64,000 nucleotides of DNA from Gymnothorax reevesii (lineage: Eukaryota > Chordata > Actinopteri > Anguilliformes > Muraenidae). The translations under genes were made by a program, and so were the position numbers. The notes under the pieces were generated by a model. The model had not been told where the DNA came from and searched no databases. It saw nothing but the letters and a program-made list of their open reading frames with translations. This document shows, piece after piece, positions 37,256-49,429 of the stretch. The stretch spans positions 18,856,667 to 18,920,666 of the forward strand of contig CM056587.1 in the NCBI GenBank assembly GCA_029721435.1. The letters are read 5' to 3'. Position 1 is the stretch's first letter; each line of letters starts with the position of its first letter.

Positions 37256-39944
37256 TAATGTTTTCAAAAAAACTATGTAATTTAAGCATCAAATAATGTG
37301 TTGTTGAGGTGTTTTCAAAACAGCAGAGGGTGAAAAAAAGGATGAATTGACATTTGAAATCAGGTCTTTTTAATTTCATTTGCATTCTCCACAATGAGCT
37401 AACCTTTTCAGCATTGGGATTGTTAAAAAACAGTCTGATTTTAAGGGAGAAAAGGGAAACGGTCAGAACAGATGCACTCAGAGAGAAAACACCAATCCAT
37501 AGGACATAAAATAAGTAAACACTTATCTCACTGAAGGGGCTGGGAGTCCCAGTCCACAGGACCACGAGTCTGCCGGCATTTCGCTATTGGATATTCTAGT
37601 CATTATTTAGAGAGTCTTTCAATTCAATTGCTATTTGAAAGCTGATTGTAATGGCTTTTACACAGCAACACAACAATCCTCAACAAGCCAGGGCTGGTGA
37701 TTACTAAGAGACTAATTACCATTCTATAACAGAACAGGACTCTGGGGAAAGCAGAACAGACACAGGCGTTCCTGAATGTTCCGTATGGGGGATATGAAGA
37801 AAACTTTTCAGAAGGTTACAAGAGGCCAGCTGTTCAAACCTTTCAAGTTCTGAAAAAATAAAAGCGGCACTGGTGACAGCAGCAAAATGCTGGAGGAGTT
37901 TTTAGAGCGTGGATTTAAGTGGCCAGTTTGGGTCATTAAAAGTTCATATGGGCATCAAAAGTGGCGTTATACGGTGCTTGAGCTGTAATTTTTACCTGAG
38001 GTAATAGTTAAAAAAAAAAATCCCAAAATATACAATACCTCCCCCGGGCTGGAAGCTACATCAATTCACCAGCAGCTCAGGGGGCATTGCTTTAGTACAG
38101 TCAGCACCCTGTCTGAATTAAGTTTGACCAGATAAACTCCAGTGCCTTCTGGGCTCTCAAAAATATCAATGACACAGTCTCATAATCCAGCAATACTCTG
38201 CTGTATTCATAAAAAAAAAAAAAAAACTCTCAGTGAAGAACAGCTGATCTAGGATCAACCTTCCCTGATCCATAGACTTACAATACTTTACCCAATATGA
38301 GCTGTTAGACCCGCAAATGTAATAAAGTCTCGCAAAACGCAGTAAACGGCAAATGCAATGCACATTTGCAACTATTAATGTAGTAATCGCACATTCAAAA
38401 TACATTTCAGACAAACGTAATACCAGTTGCCGCCCCCAAATGTAAGACTGAGTTTCCCCACAAGCGTACTATTACATTTGATGGGATTTGTTAAATTTCT
38501 GCCGGGCTAGTATTACTTTTATTACAGTATATTAAAGTCTGCAGATTTGTATTGCATTTGTGGGACATTATCATATTTGGCGTTATATGAGTGTAATACG
38601 TATTTCATTACATCTGGTGTTACGTGAGCTGAAAGGCTTAACTGACCTCAGGTCAGTGCTCATGCTCTAAAATGCAGAGCTCCATGAGGGGTGGCCAAAG
38701 CGCTGCAGTTCACCTTTGGTATGCTTACTGTAAAGAGCTTTGCAGTCATATGAAGAAAGAGGATATACATTTAAGAGGAACTATTATTTATCAGTTGTCA
38801 GATAAATATCCGGTACTTTAATTTCATCTTTGGAGTAGTTGTTACAGCATAGGTAATGAGACGTGTTAAAATGTGAATGTTTCATAAATAGATGTTGAAT
38901 TATAAGAAACAGAACTTTTATGTGAATGTTTGTCACAATGACACACCTAAGGCAGGGTCAGTACAATGAGGCAGAGGTCACAGAACACGCAGACACGGCG
39001 CTTACAGGAAGTGACATAACAGATGACACGACGGACTGACAGGAAGGAAGGTCAAAAATTACATTTAAAAATTGCATGAACAGCATTAGACTTTTATTTT
39101 TAAGCCTATCCAGGAGGATTCCATTTTTCAAGGATGCCTTGTGAGAAATGCTAGGTAGCTTAGGTAGGAAGTTTGGAATGAGAAACAGAAACAAGGCTAA
39201 AGCCCCTTGAGTACTTTTTGGGTTAAGGGCCTCGCTATAGAGTCCAACAGCAGAGTTCTTCCCAACTTAATCTCTCCAGATGAAGGGAGAATCCAAAAAC
39301 CCTGCTGGGCTCTTGAAACAGTCTTCGGTGACCATTCAAGGAACCAACCTCAAGGCCACCTTGCCACTCTCACACAGATTGCAGGAAATGACGCTGAAAT
39401 GCTGAACATGCTGGCTACATACTTTCGTTTCTTTTCCAGTCCCTGTAATCATGACGCAGCGAGCAGAGCTCTGTGTAGGAGTGGTTCGGAGGGAGCTGGA
39501 GGCGTGGTATGGAATATGAGAGCCGTTTTAGGCATAAGTCACGGGCGGTGAAGTCAGTTAGCAAGGACCTTTAACCATCATGATCCGGCATTGCATCCCA
39601 CACACTATGAATCAAGTAGAGATATCTGCCTGACATGATAGAAGTATTCAAATGCAGTTGTAGTCAGATGTAGCATTGAGAAGTTGGCTGTTGATCAGAT
39701 ATGGGGGAGGCTCTAGGTTATGTAATTCGGTTCAGTTTGCAGTACCTACATCATCCCATTCGACAATGCTTTATTCAAGAGACTTTCAAATGCTGCATTT
39801 ACGTGTCTATGATCCTGATGGTTGTGTAACTACACTGTGTTTTCGGCCCGATGTAAAAGGTGCGGAAAGGGGAAAAATGTGCAAATGCTCTAATTGCACT
39901 AATGGTGTCGTTTTGAGTGACAGGGCATATTAAACTTGAGAACA
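37256..39944. other. noncoding, no gene recognised
   Basis: AT-rich. The interval 38290-38620 repeats AAATGTAATA-like motifs in both orientations and may be a decayed inverted-repeat element, but its ends could not be placed. Confidence 0.4.
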
Positions 39945-39950
39945 GGTCTG

Positions 39951-40225
39951 GAGGTGCAGTTGTTAAGTGTGCTTGACTCGGGACTGAAAGGTCCTGAGTT
40001 CGAGTCCTTGCCAAGGCGTTCGTGGTGTGTAATTGGGCACATTACACTCCCACAGCGCCTCACACCATCCAGCTGTGTATTTGGGTACCAGCAAACGGTT
40101 AGGGAAACCTGACTTAAAGTTGGGGGTTAACCTGCGATGAACTAGCATCCCCTTCAGGGAGAATAGCCATACTCCTAGTTGCTTCATGCTATGGAAACCA
40201 GAGTTGAGCACTGGCCTGAAGAGGA
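39951..40225 (+). repeat. tRNA-derived SINE, plus orientation
   Basis: The head resembles a tRNA gene. A box A-like GGTGCAGTTGTTAAG lies near 39952, and a good box B, AGTTCGAGTCC, at 39997-40007, fitting an RNA polymerase III internal promoter. The body continues AAGGCGTTCGTGGTGTGTAA, TTTGGGTACCAGCAAACG, AACCTGCGATGAACTAGCAT and ACTCCTAGTTGCTTCATGCT. A second copy with the same body lies in reverse at 41333-41620. The 3' boundary is approximate. Confidence 0.8.
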
Positions 40226-41332
40226 GAGGGGAGCTGACAGTGGTATTCATGTTATGTGTATGGTATTCGTGTTATTTTTTCACCTTTCATGCACCTGCTT
40301 CTCTGCTATATACAATTTTTACTGATACAGACAGCACAGAGATATCTAGCACTGATATGAAATAAAAATTGAAAGACCCAAATATGTCCAGTTCAGTGAA
40401 AACATATTAATTCATAGTGCTGAGCACCACTAAGACAGGGCGGTGAATTCGGACAGAAAAAAGGTAATAAATTTGATTATAAATGCCTGAGTCTGGATGG
40501 ACCATAAAGTGGAAAATTATCTTCGTTTTATGGAGTGAAACTGCCCAGTTTACAAGGACACTCACCCTCAAGAGTACAGAATATAGCTTTGGGGCAGATG
40601 ACCTTGACCCTGCTGGGTAATAACGTCACTGGTTCGGAAGATGTACAACATAGTCTGGACATTAAAGAACAATGGATCAGAGAAGTTGAAGGGAAACTGA
40701 CGATAAATTACAGCCCTGACGCTCCCCTAGAGACCACAAATTCACTGCTTCCTTGAGGCTGTCCGGGGTTTTGACACTAAAGAAGTTTTTGCCTCACGAA
40801 ACTTTCCGTCTGAATTGAATTCAAATTGTTCTTGTAAACCTATCAATCACAAATGACATCTCTGGGAGAACAGCATTGCAATTGCTCAGGATTAGAGACA
40901 AGTAATTCTTCTCAATTGTGTCAGTGGATGGAAAATAAACATGTCCACTGCACCAAACTCTTTTTTTTTTTCATAAGTACAAGTTTGAATCCTCCATCCT
41001 TGGGCAACAACAGAGGTTACTGCGGGAAAGTAAAATTAATGAAGTTTGTCATTAAAATTTTCATTTCAGCACATTTGTTATGATAATAATGGTTCCATTT
41101 TAACTACCCCCCTGCTTCAGGCCTTTGTATGTCACAACAAAATTTTTTAATGACAATACCGTTCAACAACATAATACATCAGCTCCAAAAACCATTGGTT
41201 GGCATGGTAAATGAAAATTGAAAAAGAACATTGAATTGTAGATAATCCTTGATCTGCAGTAAATTGAAAGCAGTACAAAGGCTGGGTATTACCCTCTCAA
41301 CTTTGCTGAATATTTTGAAATGGTCACCTCCT
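40226..41332. other. noncoding between two SINEs
   Basis: No gene or repeat recognised. Confidence 0.5.
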
Positions 41333-41620
41333 GAAGTAAGTAAGTAAGCCTGTTTCGAGCCTCGTGGACCATCGGCCCAGGGCTTAACCCCAGTTTCGGT
41401 GGCACGAAGCGACTATAAGTATTACTACTCCCCTCTGGATGGGATGCCAGTCCACCGCAGGTACTCTCTCCAGCTCTTAGTCAGGTATCCCTGACTATTT
41501 GTTGGTACCCATTCATACACCTGGGTGGAGTGAGGCGTGGAGTGAAGTGTTTTGCCAAGAACACACCACGAAGGCCGTGGCCGGGTCAAGCCTACTTGAC
41601 CACTACGCTACCACGTCTGT
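41333..41620 (-). repeat. tRNA-derived SINE, minus orientation, head deleted
   Basis: Read on the minus strand from 41612: GTAGCGTAGTGGTCAAG (box A-like), then CTTGACCCGGCCACGGCCTT, CGTGGTGTGTTCTTGGC, GGGTACCAACAAATAG, TACCTGCGGTGGACTGGCAT and AGTCGCTTCGTGCCACCG, ending in a (TTAC)n tail at 41333-41347. The body matches the SINE at 39951. About 30 bp holding box B is missing between the two head motifs, so this copy should be transcriptionally dead. Confidence 0.8.
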
Positions 41621-42846
41621 ATGTAGTAATGTAGTAGCACAACATTGCAATACGGGGCTGCCAGAGTTCTGTGGATCAAATGACCACAATGATCGAAGAA
41701 TGTGAGAGGTCAGGGATACTGCAGTCATTTGGTAATGACCATCGATGGATTTATCAGCGCGACTGTATGACTGCCGAGGTGAAATTTGATCATTTAGCAG
41801 GCAGTCACAAGAAGGGTGCACTGACTCATTGCTGAAGGATGTGTGATATGTAAATGTAAAACCGGTGAGGAAACCTGTGAGCATACACATAATTGATGGT
41901 TTCAGAAGCTGCTACTGCTTTATAAAACACCACCAGATCCCTTATGTAACAGGTTAACTTCCACTGTGAGGCTCCTTCATGGACGCTGCTGGTGTTTCGC
42001 AGCTTCTCTGACTTTATTTCACACTGACTCCATGTCCTCTTTCTCTCGGTGAACCATTCTCTCTCACCAGCAGCTTCTCTTGATTTACACGCCACTGATG
42101 TTCTGAGCGCACATTGTACAGGCAGGTAGAAGGAGAGGCCAAACTGGATTGTTGTCAGATGGCAATAACTTTAACAAAAAAATTTACGAGCCTCATGCCC
42201 AGTTGGTCGAGCCGGCCCTCATGGCAAGCTGGATCAGAACCGCCTTCATTTCTCGCTTCAAAGGAAGCAGGGGCCAAATCAACAGCAGAAATTTCCAGAA
42301 CTGCTGACAAAGAGCCAGGACCACCGCTGCGTTTCAAATAACACGCTACAAAATGGAGCCTTCCAGCTGGCCGCTGCTTAGTTTGCTTATATACGGCGCA
42401 TGCATATTTTACATTTAAATATGGAGCTGTCAGAAAATATCTCACAGCCTCTCATTCCACTGCGCAAACAACGGCTTCCAGCCTTTCAGCTGCGAGCGCG
42501 GGATTATTAATTAGCTCCGAGGATCCGTTGGCTTTCGTAGCGTTATCACTCTAAGCCTCGTACATCTGCATTTCACTTTCTGCAGGAGATGAAGAGGAGT
42601 TCCTACCTCAAGGGATGTAAAGGCTCTTGAGCTCTCAAAGCAGAATATGAGCTGTTTTATCCCGCGTGTATAACCACACACATCTAACGTAATGTTCCAA
42701 AGAAACTAGTGGTTTTAAGAATGGAGACTCATTTTTATAGCAGCTGACCCCTGCACAAACTCCTTGATGGGATATAAAATTGATATAGCCACCTGTATGT
42801 CTCAGGTCGCGCCTGACAGCCTGAATACTGGTTTGAGAGTAAACTA
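41621..42846. other. noncoding; possible conserved element at 42420-42620
   Basis: No gene recognised. Around 42500-42560 is a TTATTAATTAGCTCCGAGGA segment with a homeodomain-type TAATTA core in moderately GC-rich surroundings. It might be a conserved non-coding element, but nothing in a single sequence proves that. Confidence 0.35.
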
Positions 42847-43094
42847 TACACTGTAAAACTGTGGAACATGTGACATGTTCATCATTTAAACACAAATGTG
42901 AAAAAGCTAAATACTTGATGATTATTTTTGTAAATAGGTGTTCTCATTCCAAACACTGATGTTTATTGGATGTTGTGATTGAGGTTGTTGAATACACTTT
43001 AAAACAGAATCTAAACACTGTGACATGTTTAAAAAGTGTCACAAAAAAGTGTTTAGCATACGTTCAGAGCTAAAACATTTGGTTTTACAGTGTA
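42847..43094. mobile_element. MITE with TACACTGTAAAAC ends
   Basis: The left end TACACTGTAAAAC and right end GTTTTACAGTGTA are inverted and carry TA at both edges, consistent with a Tc1/mariner-type MITE of about 248 bp. The interior is AT-rich without a frame. It is followed after only 9 bp by a second inverted-repeat element. Confidence 0.8.
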
Positions 43095-43103
43095 ATACTG
43101 GCT

Positions 43104-43410
43104 TAAGCTTGATAATTACTCTACAAGAACAGAGAAATGTGTTCTTGTTCTCGATGTTGCGAGAACAAGAACAACGTTTGTTTTGACCAGGACATTTCAT
43201 ACTTCACGAGAAACTCAAGTGCAGAACTCCCAATCACACAATAGTTCTCAGACACCACAAGAGAAAAATGTTCTGCCCAGGTATGTGTCGAGAACGAGCT
43301 GCAAGAACATCTAAACCAGGGCTGCAAGAACAAAATGACGTCATTTTATTCTTGTAGCCTTGAGAACAAGAACAAATTTTTCTGTTCTTGTAGATTATGT
43401 ATCAAGCTTT
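43104..43410. mobile_element. foldback MITE with AAGCTTGATA ends
   Basis: About 307 bp. The left end AAGCTTGATAATTACTCTAC, continuing AAGAACAGA, is complementary to the right end at 43380-43410. The pairing continues inward over GTTCTTGTTCTC. The interior includes a palindrome AAAATGACGTCATTTT (about 43334), which has a TGACGTCA CREB/ATF core. No target duplication could be fixed and no frame is present. Confidence 0.8.
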
Positions 43411-44138
43411 ATTATGACTGATCCACCCTGGAAGTTTGGGAAAAAATAACTGCATTCCATCAGCTCGCAGAGGGTGGACCACTAAACTGTGGTAAGACTA
43501 TGAAAATGCATGATTTGTATGGTGCAAAAATGTGAGTAGTCCACGCCATCGGAAAACACACCACTAAATGTAATGGTACTGACCTCTTCTAGAGTTCTGT
43601 GCGGTTTCTCCCAGCTGAAAAGCTTAAACCAGCCAATAATGGTTTAAGCTTCGATGCACCGCTTGCCTATTCTTTTTTTTTTTGCAGCTGAGCAGCTGTT
43701 TGCCTGCAGAGCATCTGATACTCAGCTCTACCAGTTTAGCCTATGATGTTAGTTAGCTTTAACCAGTTTTCCCAGCTATGACAACCCATAGGCCAACTTC
43801 AACCAGGTAGATGAGTGAAAATGCAGCAGAGAGAGAGAGAGAGAGAGAGGGTATGCATTAGAGTATGAGACAGTGGCAGGAATGCATGAACTGGCAGCTT
43901 TTTTTAGATAGAACATTCTATTTAGAGATGACTCAAGAATGATTCACACAATGAACTTGGGGAAATCAATAACGTGATGTAAACTCTGTATGACTAAAAA
44001 ACACACGCTCACATCCCGTTCAAAGTTTAAATATGGAGGCTGAAACTATTGAAGACTAGAAACGTTCGTGTTTGCTTTGGACCGACTGCCAGATTGAAAA
44101 AAATAAATAAATAAATAAATACTTGTTGTGATAGCATG
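43411..44138. other. noncoding with GA and AAAT microsatellites
   Basis: No gene recognised. A GA repeat lies at about 43827-43849 and an AAAT repeat at about 44101-44120. Confidence 0.5.
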
Positions 44139-44140
44139 TA

Positions 44141-45115
44141 CACTGCCTGACAAAAAAAAAAAAAAGTTAGTTTCCACTTGGATTTCAGTAAGCAAATACT
44201 TAACAGCCGATGACAGAATCATTATTGCAACGACTAATACATTTCAGCTCGCAGCAATTCCTTTAACTCCGGCTGGTGCAGATATAGCTGATGCTCGTGG
44301 AAAAGATATTCCTGTGTTTCATGGGGGACAAATTACTGTCCTGCATCAAGCCAAGAGAACAACTAAGGAGACTCATGAAATCACAGGAATAGGATTAAAA
44401 ACTGTCCGATGCATTATTTCAACACGCATGACGCAACAAGAACCTGCAGGACTGGGACGAAAAAGCCATAAGGTCACAAGAAAGTCACGTTAGTGACTTC
44501 AATTTACTATGGCGCATAAAGATTGCACTTTCGGGCAGCAGAAAAAGGTTATGTGGTCTGATGGTTCCAGATTTGCCTTAATCTAGAGCGATGGGTGCGT
44601 CCTGGTAAGAAAGGATGCCCATGAAGCGGCAGTGCTATGATCTGGAGTCATTTCAGTTGGTCAGGTCTTGGCTCAGCAACATTATGCAGAGGAATAAAAT
44701 TAAGTCAATAGACAACCTGAGTGCAACAGCTGACCAGGTTATCCTATCAATGGATTTTTTAAATCCCTGACAGAACTGGCATATTCCAGGACGTCAGTGT
44801 GAGGATTCATTGGGCTCAAATAATGAAAAAGAGGTTCGGCAAGTATGAGGAATCATTTTTACAGAGAAACTGGCCACTGCAGCACTGCAGGGTCCTCACC
44901 TTCACCAGCTGAAAGACCTTCAGTGCAGGCGAAGGCTATACAGAGTAGTTTGACTTGCTTGTCCACATATAAAATCTCGGCCAAAAATTAAGGCAACTCT
45001 AGTGGGAAATGAACATTGCCTAATATTTTTGGAACAATGCCATGACGAATGCACGCCAAGCCAAAGTTAGTCCAACAAAGTATTAAAGTGTGTGACTTTT
45101 TTTGGCCAGGCAGTG
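44141..45115 (+). mobile_element. Tc1/mariner element, degenerate
   Basis: The left end TACACTGCCTGACAAAAAAA and right end TTTTTTGGCCAGGCAGTG are inverted (CACTGCCTGGCCAAAAAA type). The left flank is TA and the right flank TG. The ~975-bp interior has diverged transposase sequence: CAACTAAGGAGACTCATG near 44360, a GCATTATTTCAACACGC segment near 44412, and TTATGTGGTCTGATGGTTCC near 44550 (the WSDG/WSDE-like catalytic Asp region). Stops and deletions prevent function. Confidence 0.85.
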
Positions 45116-48100
45116 TGATTTGCCATTATTTTACAACAATCAGACTGAATCCTTGGAACAGAATGCATTTTGCCACAGTAAGCTGCCAAATAAGCGGCCA
45201 AACTGAATCAGTTTTCTGTTTCCAAACATTGTTTATTCCCATTTGATACATTTACATCATTAGCATAGTGTTCATTTGCATGCTTTGTCAGCTAATGTTG
45301 TCTAAAAGATATGAATCATCAGATAAATTAGTACTAGCATTATGCAAAACTATTGTGCTAACTGTCCACCTGAACTGCACCAATACAGAAACCGAACATG
45401 AGTTGGAAACTAATGCAATCCTTCGGTTCACATTGCAAAGTATTCCAGAAATGTTTCAAAAAGCCTGACAAACACTCCCACAGAATAAGGTAGGAAAGTT
45501 GTTGAGATTAGTATGAAGCGAACAGTAATGAAATTGCACTCATTGCCGACACAGAAAGTGCTAAAGGCTCAATATGCCTGTGGCCCAATCACTGATGAGA
45601 GGTAGATAAAAAATTATTTTAAAAAATGCCTTGAGCACCCTGTGCAGATAAATTAAATTTCTGTGCGTAGAACTCTCTCCCACTACTCCTCTCTCAATCA
45701 AATATCATCATTAAATTTTGTTTTAATAAATTGGTGGGAGAACCAATCATATTGCCTCAGCAAGACTTAAAACTCAGAAAAATGCCATCAGTACTGCGCT
45801 GCACAGGACGAGTATGACTTATAATGCTCACAAAAAATATTCAAAAAATGCAAATTAGGATATTTTGAAAAAAATAGTGACCATTCATTAAGGTTAGTGA
45901 AGCTTGATAAAAAATACATTTCATCCACTTTAACACAAACAAGTACAGTATTCTCTCTCTCTCAATTCATTGCACTTTTTTGTCATGACACATGGATCAT
46001 ACGTTGCAAAAGCAAACAAGAACCAAAGAAATGCAGCACTTTCCATTTCTCTGAGAAAGGAAAGACCAGAAATGCACATATAACAGCTGTTCACAACTGG
46101 GCTGTGCTGAAGGGCTCCTCTAAAGCAGATGAGCTACAGCAACAGAGGATCATGGTGATTTCCACTGCTGTCAGTCGTATGAATGTGTGGCTAAATATCT
46201 GCAGGAACTGCGTTATGCTGTTGAGTCATGATAGATAACACGTCCTTCAGGAATATTCACAGCTTCATTTCAATCCAATTATCACAGATTTAAAGTAGTT
46301 CGGGTGGCAGAAAGGGAATATGTGGTACAGACTAGTTGTACCTATAACAGTGGCCATCGACTGCAATTCTCATATTGTAAATGCAACGGCATGTACTTGA
46401 AGCTCCTAATTGAAACTTAAAGATTCATTTGAGCTAAAAGTTACAAAAAGGAGGATTATTATTGTGTTCAACTTTCTTCAGTTTACTGGGGAGCTGTCTG
46501 CACTTTAAGACTTTCTTGCAATATTCTCCCCCTTATCCTTTATCACAGCTAGGCAAGACTGGTAGGTTGACTTAGACCACAGGTTTAATGATGAGATGTG
46601 GGGGAAAAGTCTGAAGGAGACTCCATTCCTTTTCCACTTACACTCATCAGTCTCTTTTAGTTTAAATTTACACTTTAAATACATTAAACTAAAGTAAGAA
46701 CAGCAAAGATTAAGCCAAATATGTATCCTACATGTGATCCATTGAAGGTAAGTCTCATCATTTTGAAGTCTCAATTTGTCAGTTTATTTCCACAAAATTC
46801 ACCATTAGAGGGCCCACCCCCCCCCCAGCTTTCTCCGTTCTCCAAATTTTTGCCTCATACTTTATTTCAACTACCACACGCCATTGTGTGATAGATATAG
46901 GCTGGCATCAGTCTCTCAGCAACATACAGTATATTCTGGCTTTGTCCATGACGCTTGCTTTCTGGAAATCTATCTTTAACTCTCTGTCAGAAGTATAAGG
47001 CTCCATTATCAACCCGAGCACAATCATGGCACTTTTTGGCCATTCCCCGAAAAACACAAGACTGTCGACCCTTCATAAGAGCTCACTTGCCCTCTCTACT
47101 TTAGTACAAAGATGGCTAATTCTCTTGACCCCTTCATGCATAAAAAAATTAATGCCAATTTTTGCCTGTAGCGCATGGGCCTTTTTAAGGCTTTATAACT
47201 CAGTATTTGTGGAAAATTATTCCAGTAAAGCAAGACATTTGGAAATTCAATTACAGACCTACTTAGCAATTAAATTTTGGAATTTACGGACGCCCACATC
47301 AAGTATATTTGCGGAATGGGGTTTTAAAATGGAAGTTCAACATCCACCTACTCATATTAACTGGCCATGAGATTGAATGAACTGGATTCATCTTGAAACT
47401 AGACAGTCTAGTCGCCCGCAACTGCATGGGTGTAGCCCCCGAAAGTCCGCCTCTACCAAAATCGATAGGTGTCATAACTGAAGTATAATACATGTCCATA
47501 CCAAATATGAAAGTAATCGGTCAAAAATTACAGCCCGTACAGCTTCCACAAGGAAGGGTCTATAGATGCGAACGCGGATGCGGCGGCGGAGACAACAAGC
47601 ATGAACCCATGGTAGCCGCATGACTTCATCCAGGGGCTACAATTATAAGGTATTTGAGACATGGCAAGCAAGAGAAATTTCTGTTGGTTTGATTTCCCTC
47701 TCCTCCACTGTCATTGCTGCTGGGATCTCTTCCATTCTATCATGAGCCTCTTAACTTCTTAATCTTATAATTGGCATTCTATAATGGCTATTCTTAGTTC
47801 TCCCCATAACATTATCTTCATATCCTTATTACTGTTACAATGAATTACTCCAACTAACAATTACTATTACTGTTGTTTGCTTGGTCGTGATGAGCGTGCT
47901 TAATTTGTGTGATTGCTTTGTCTCGAACAAATTATTACATAAAAAAGCAAGTAATAAAGTTTAAAAGAAAAAGAACTTCAGTTTACTGAAATTCCGATCC
48001 CATTGCAAGCAAATATATTCCTGAAAAATTAGGTAGTGGAGCGAGAGGATCAAAATAATGATCAATTTCCCACAACATATAAAACTTATCAGCAAAAAAA

Positions 48101-49323
48101 ACCGCCCTAATTGCAATTCCAATGGCTTATTATATCTTGGAAAATGACAAATTTTATTCCATAAAAGCATTTACCAACTCTGTACTTCAGCTCTTCAGTC
48201 CTTCACGTTTTAATTCCAATTCAAATTTTACAAACCTGATTCAACCTAATTAGCAGCTCATTGAGATCCCCAGCTATTACATGAGATGTGCTATGCTTGG
48301 GTTGGAGTGAAAACCTATAGGATGGTAAATCTCAAAGGGCTAGGGTTGCAAAGCACTATTCTAATAAAAGACAAATTGCGCTCAGGCTCTCCAAGCCTGC
48401 TATCAAGAATCTGTTAAAATTTCCATCAATCTGGTGTCATAAAGGGGATCGTGCACATCCTCCTCTCTCCCATTACCATTCAATTCAGAAATTTAGCAGC
48501 TGCTGCCATCCATCGGGACTGAAAAATGTGAATATAAAACTGCATACAAAGAGGGGAGATGCCTGCGGAAAAGAGAGAGTGACATAGCAGATTAATTTGG
48601 GGGGATGCAATGCATTAAACGCATTTAAAATGGACTGGAATTTCCCTGCTTTATCGACTTGCTCGGAGGACTGGAGGTCATGGCCATAAAAGTCTGCTGT
48701 TAATGTGTTTATTTTTCGCTGGGAATCCTGAGAAGCGCCAAACACTCTTTGCTACGTGACACATGCCCCAACGAGGCGTAACTCGACAGATGGCAAACCT
48801 GTCATCGTTGTGATGCCAACTGGAACACCGGTCTTCTTTTGAAGCACAGCTAGCAGGCAATCTAGAGAGGCCGGTGACACAAATGGAAGATGTCCACATT
48901 CAATATCGAGATTTCCCTTGTGTGGATAGACTGCATTCGCAGTGGCCCCTGAATTCAGTACTACATCCTTGGTTCTGACGTCTGTTACTATAGCGACTGT
49001 CATTATTACACAGTTGCCCTTCTCCAGCAGGGGTTTGGACGATGTGGCTCCGTCCTATTGGCACCCTTCTGAGTGACAGGAGGCTAAATGTCATAGAGAA
49101 GCTGCTCTGTGGATCACAAACCTGTTGTCACCTCGCACACTCACTGCTGAAAGACAGCAGTGTACATCAGAGCTGCCCAACCCTTTCATCCAAGATCTAT
49201 TGTCCAAAAGGTTTTAAATTAAACACTAATTTTCTAATCACACAAAAGAGAACACAAACCTGGAGGGCAAAAAAGGACTCCTCCGCTTCCCGCCAGTCAG
49301 TCTTACCATATTGCTTCGCTAAA
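45116..49323. other. noncoding, no certain gene
   Basis: AT-rich. The interval 47395-47600 (CGCCCGCAACTGCATGGGTG, CGATAGGTGTCATAACTGAA, GCGGATGCGGCGGCGG) looks like a fish interspersed repeat with a GCG-rich end, family unknown. An 83-codon minus-strand frame at 48752-49003 is discussed in the findings but not called. Confidence 0.4.
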
Positions 49324-49427
49324 ATGTTGTTTAGTTGTTGTTCAATCGGATGCAATAATCAACGAGGAGACAAGCCTGGGCTGTGCATTTACAGAATCCC
49401 TTCCAAGAAAGAAAACCCAGAGAGGAG
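49324..49427 (+). CDS. THAP-domain exon (N-terminal half of zinc finger)
   Basis: Starting at an ATG, the 34-residue translation begins MLFSCCSIGCNNQRG and continues to YRIPSKKENPERR. CC-x3-C-x-N followed about 12 residues later by YRIP matches the start of the C2CH THAP zinc-dependent DNA-binding domain (family pattern CCxxGCxN...FxxFP). The exon ends AG|GTAATT, a plausible donor, just where THAP genes often have an intron; without splicing a stop follows at once. The second half of the domain (Trp, C-x2-H, AVPTIF-like motif) was not found in the next kilobase, and a transposon nest starts at 50449. It may be exon 1 of a THAP gene, or an orphan exon from a THAP-bearing DNA transposon. Confidence 0.5.
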
Positions 49428-49429
49428 GT

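Noticed and set aside
38290..38620. Possible inverted-repeat element with AAATGTAATA motifs
   Set aside because: The motifs recur in both orientations, but no continuous arms or termini could be aligned by eye.
45840..46250. 113-codon plus-strand frame in possible repeat-like DNA
   Set aside because: I could not match it to any transposon family or protein domain with confidence.
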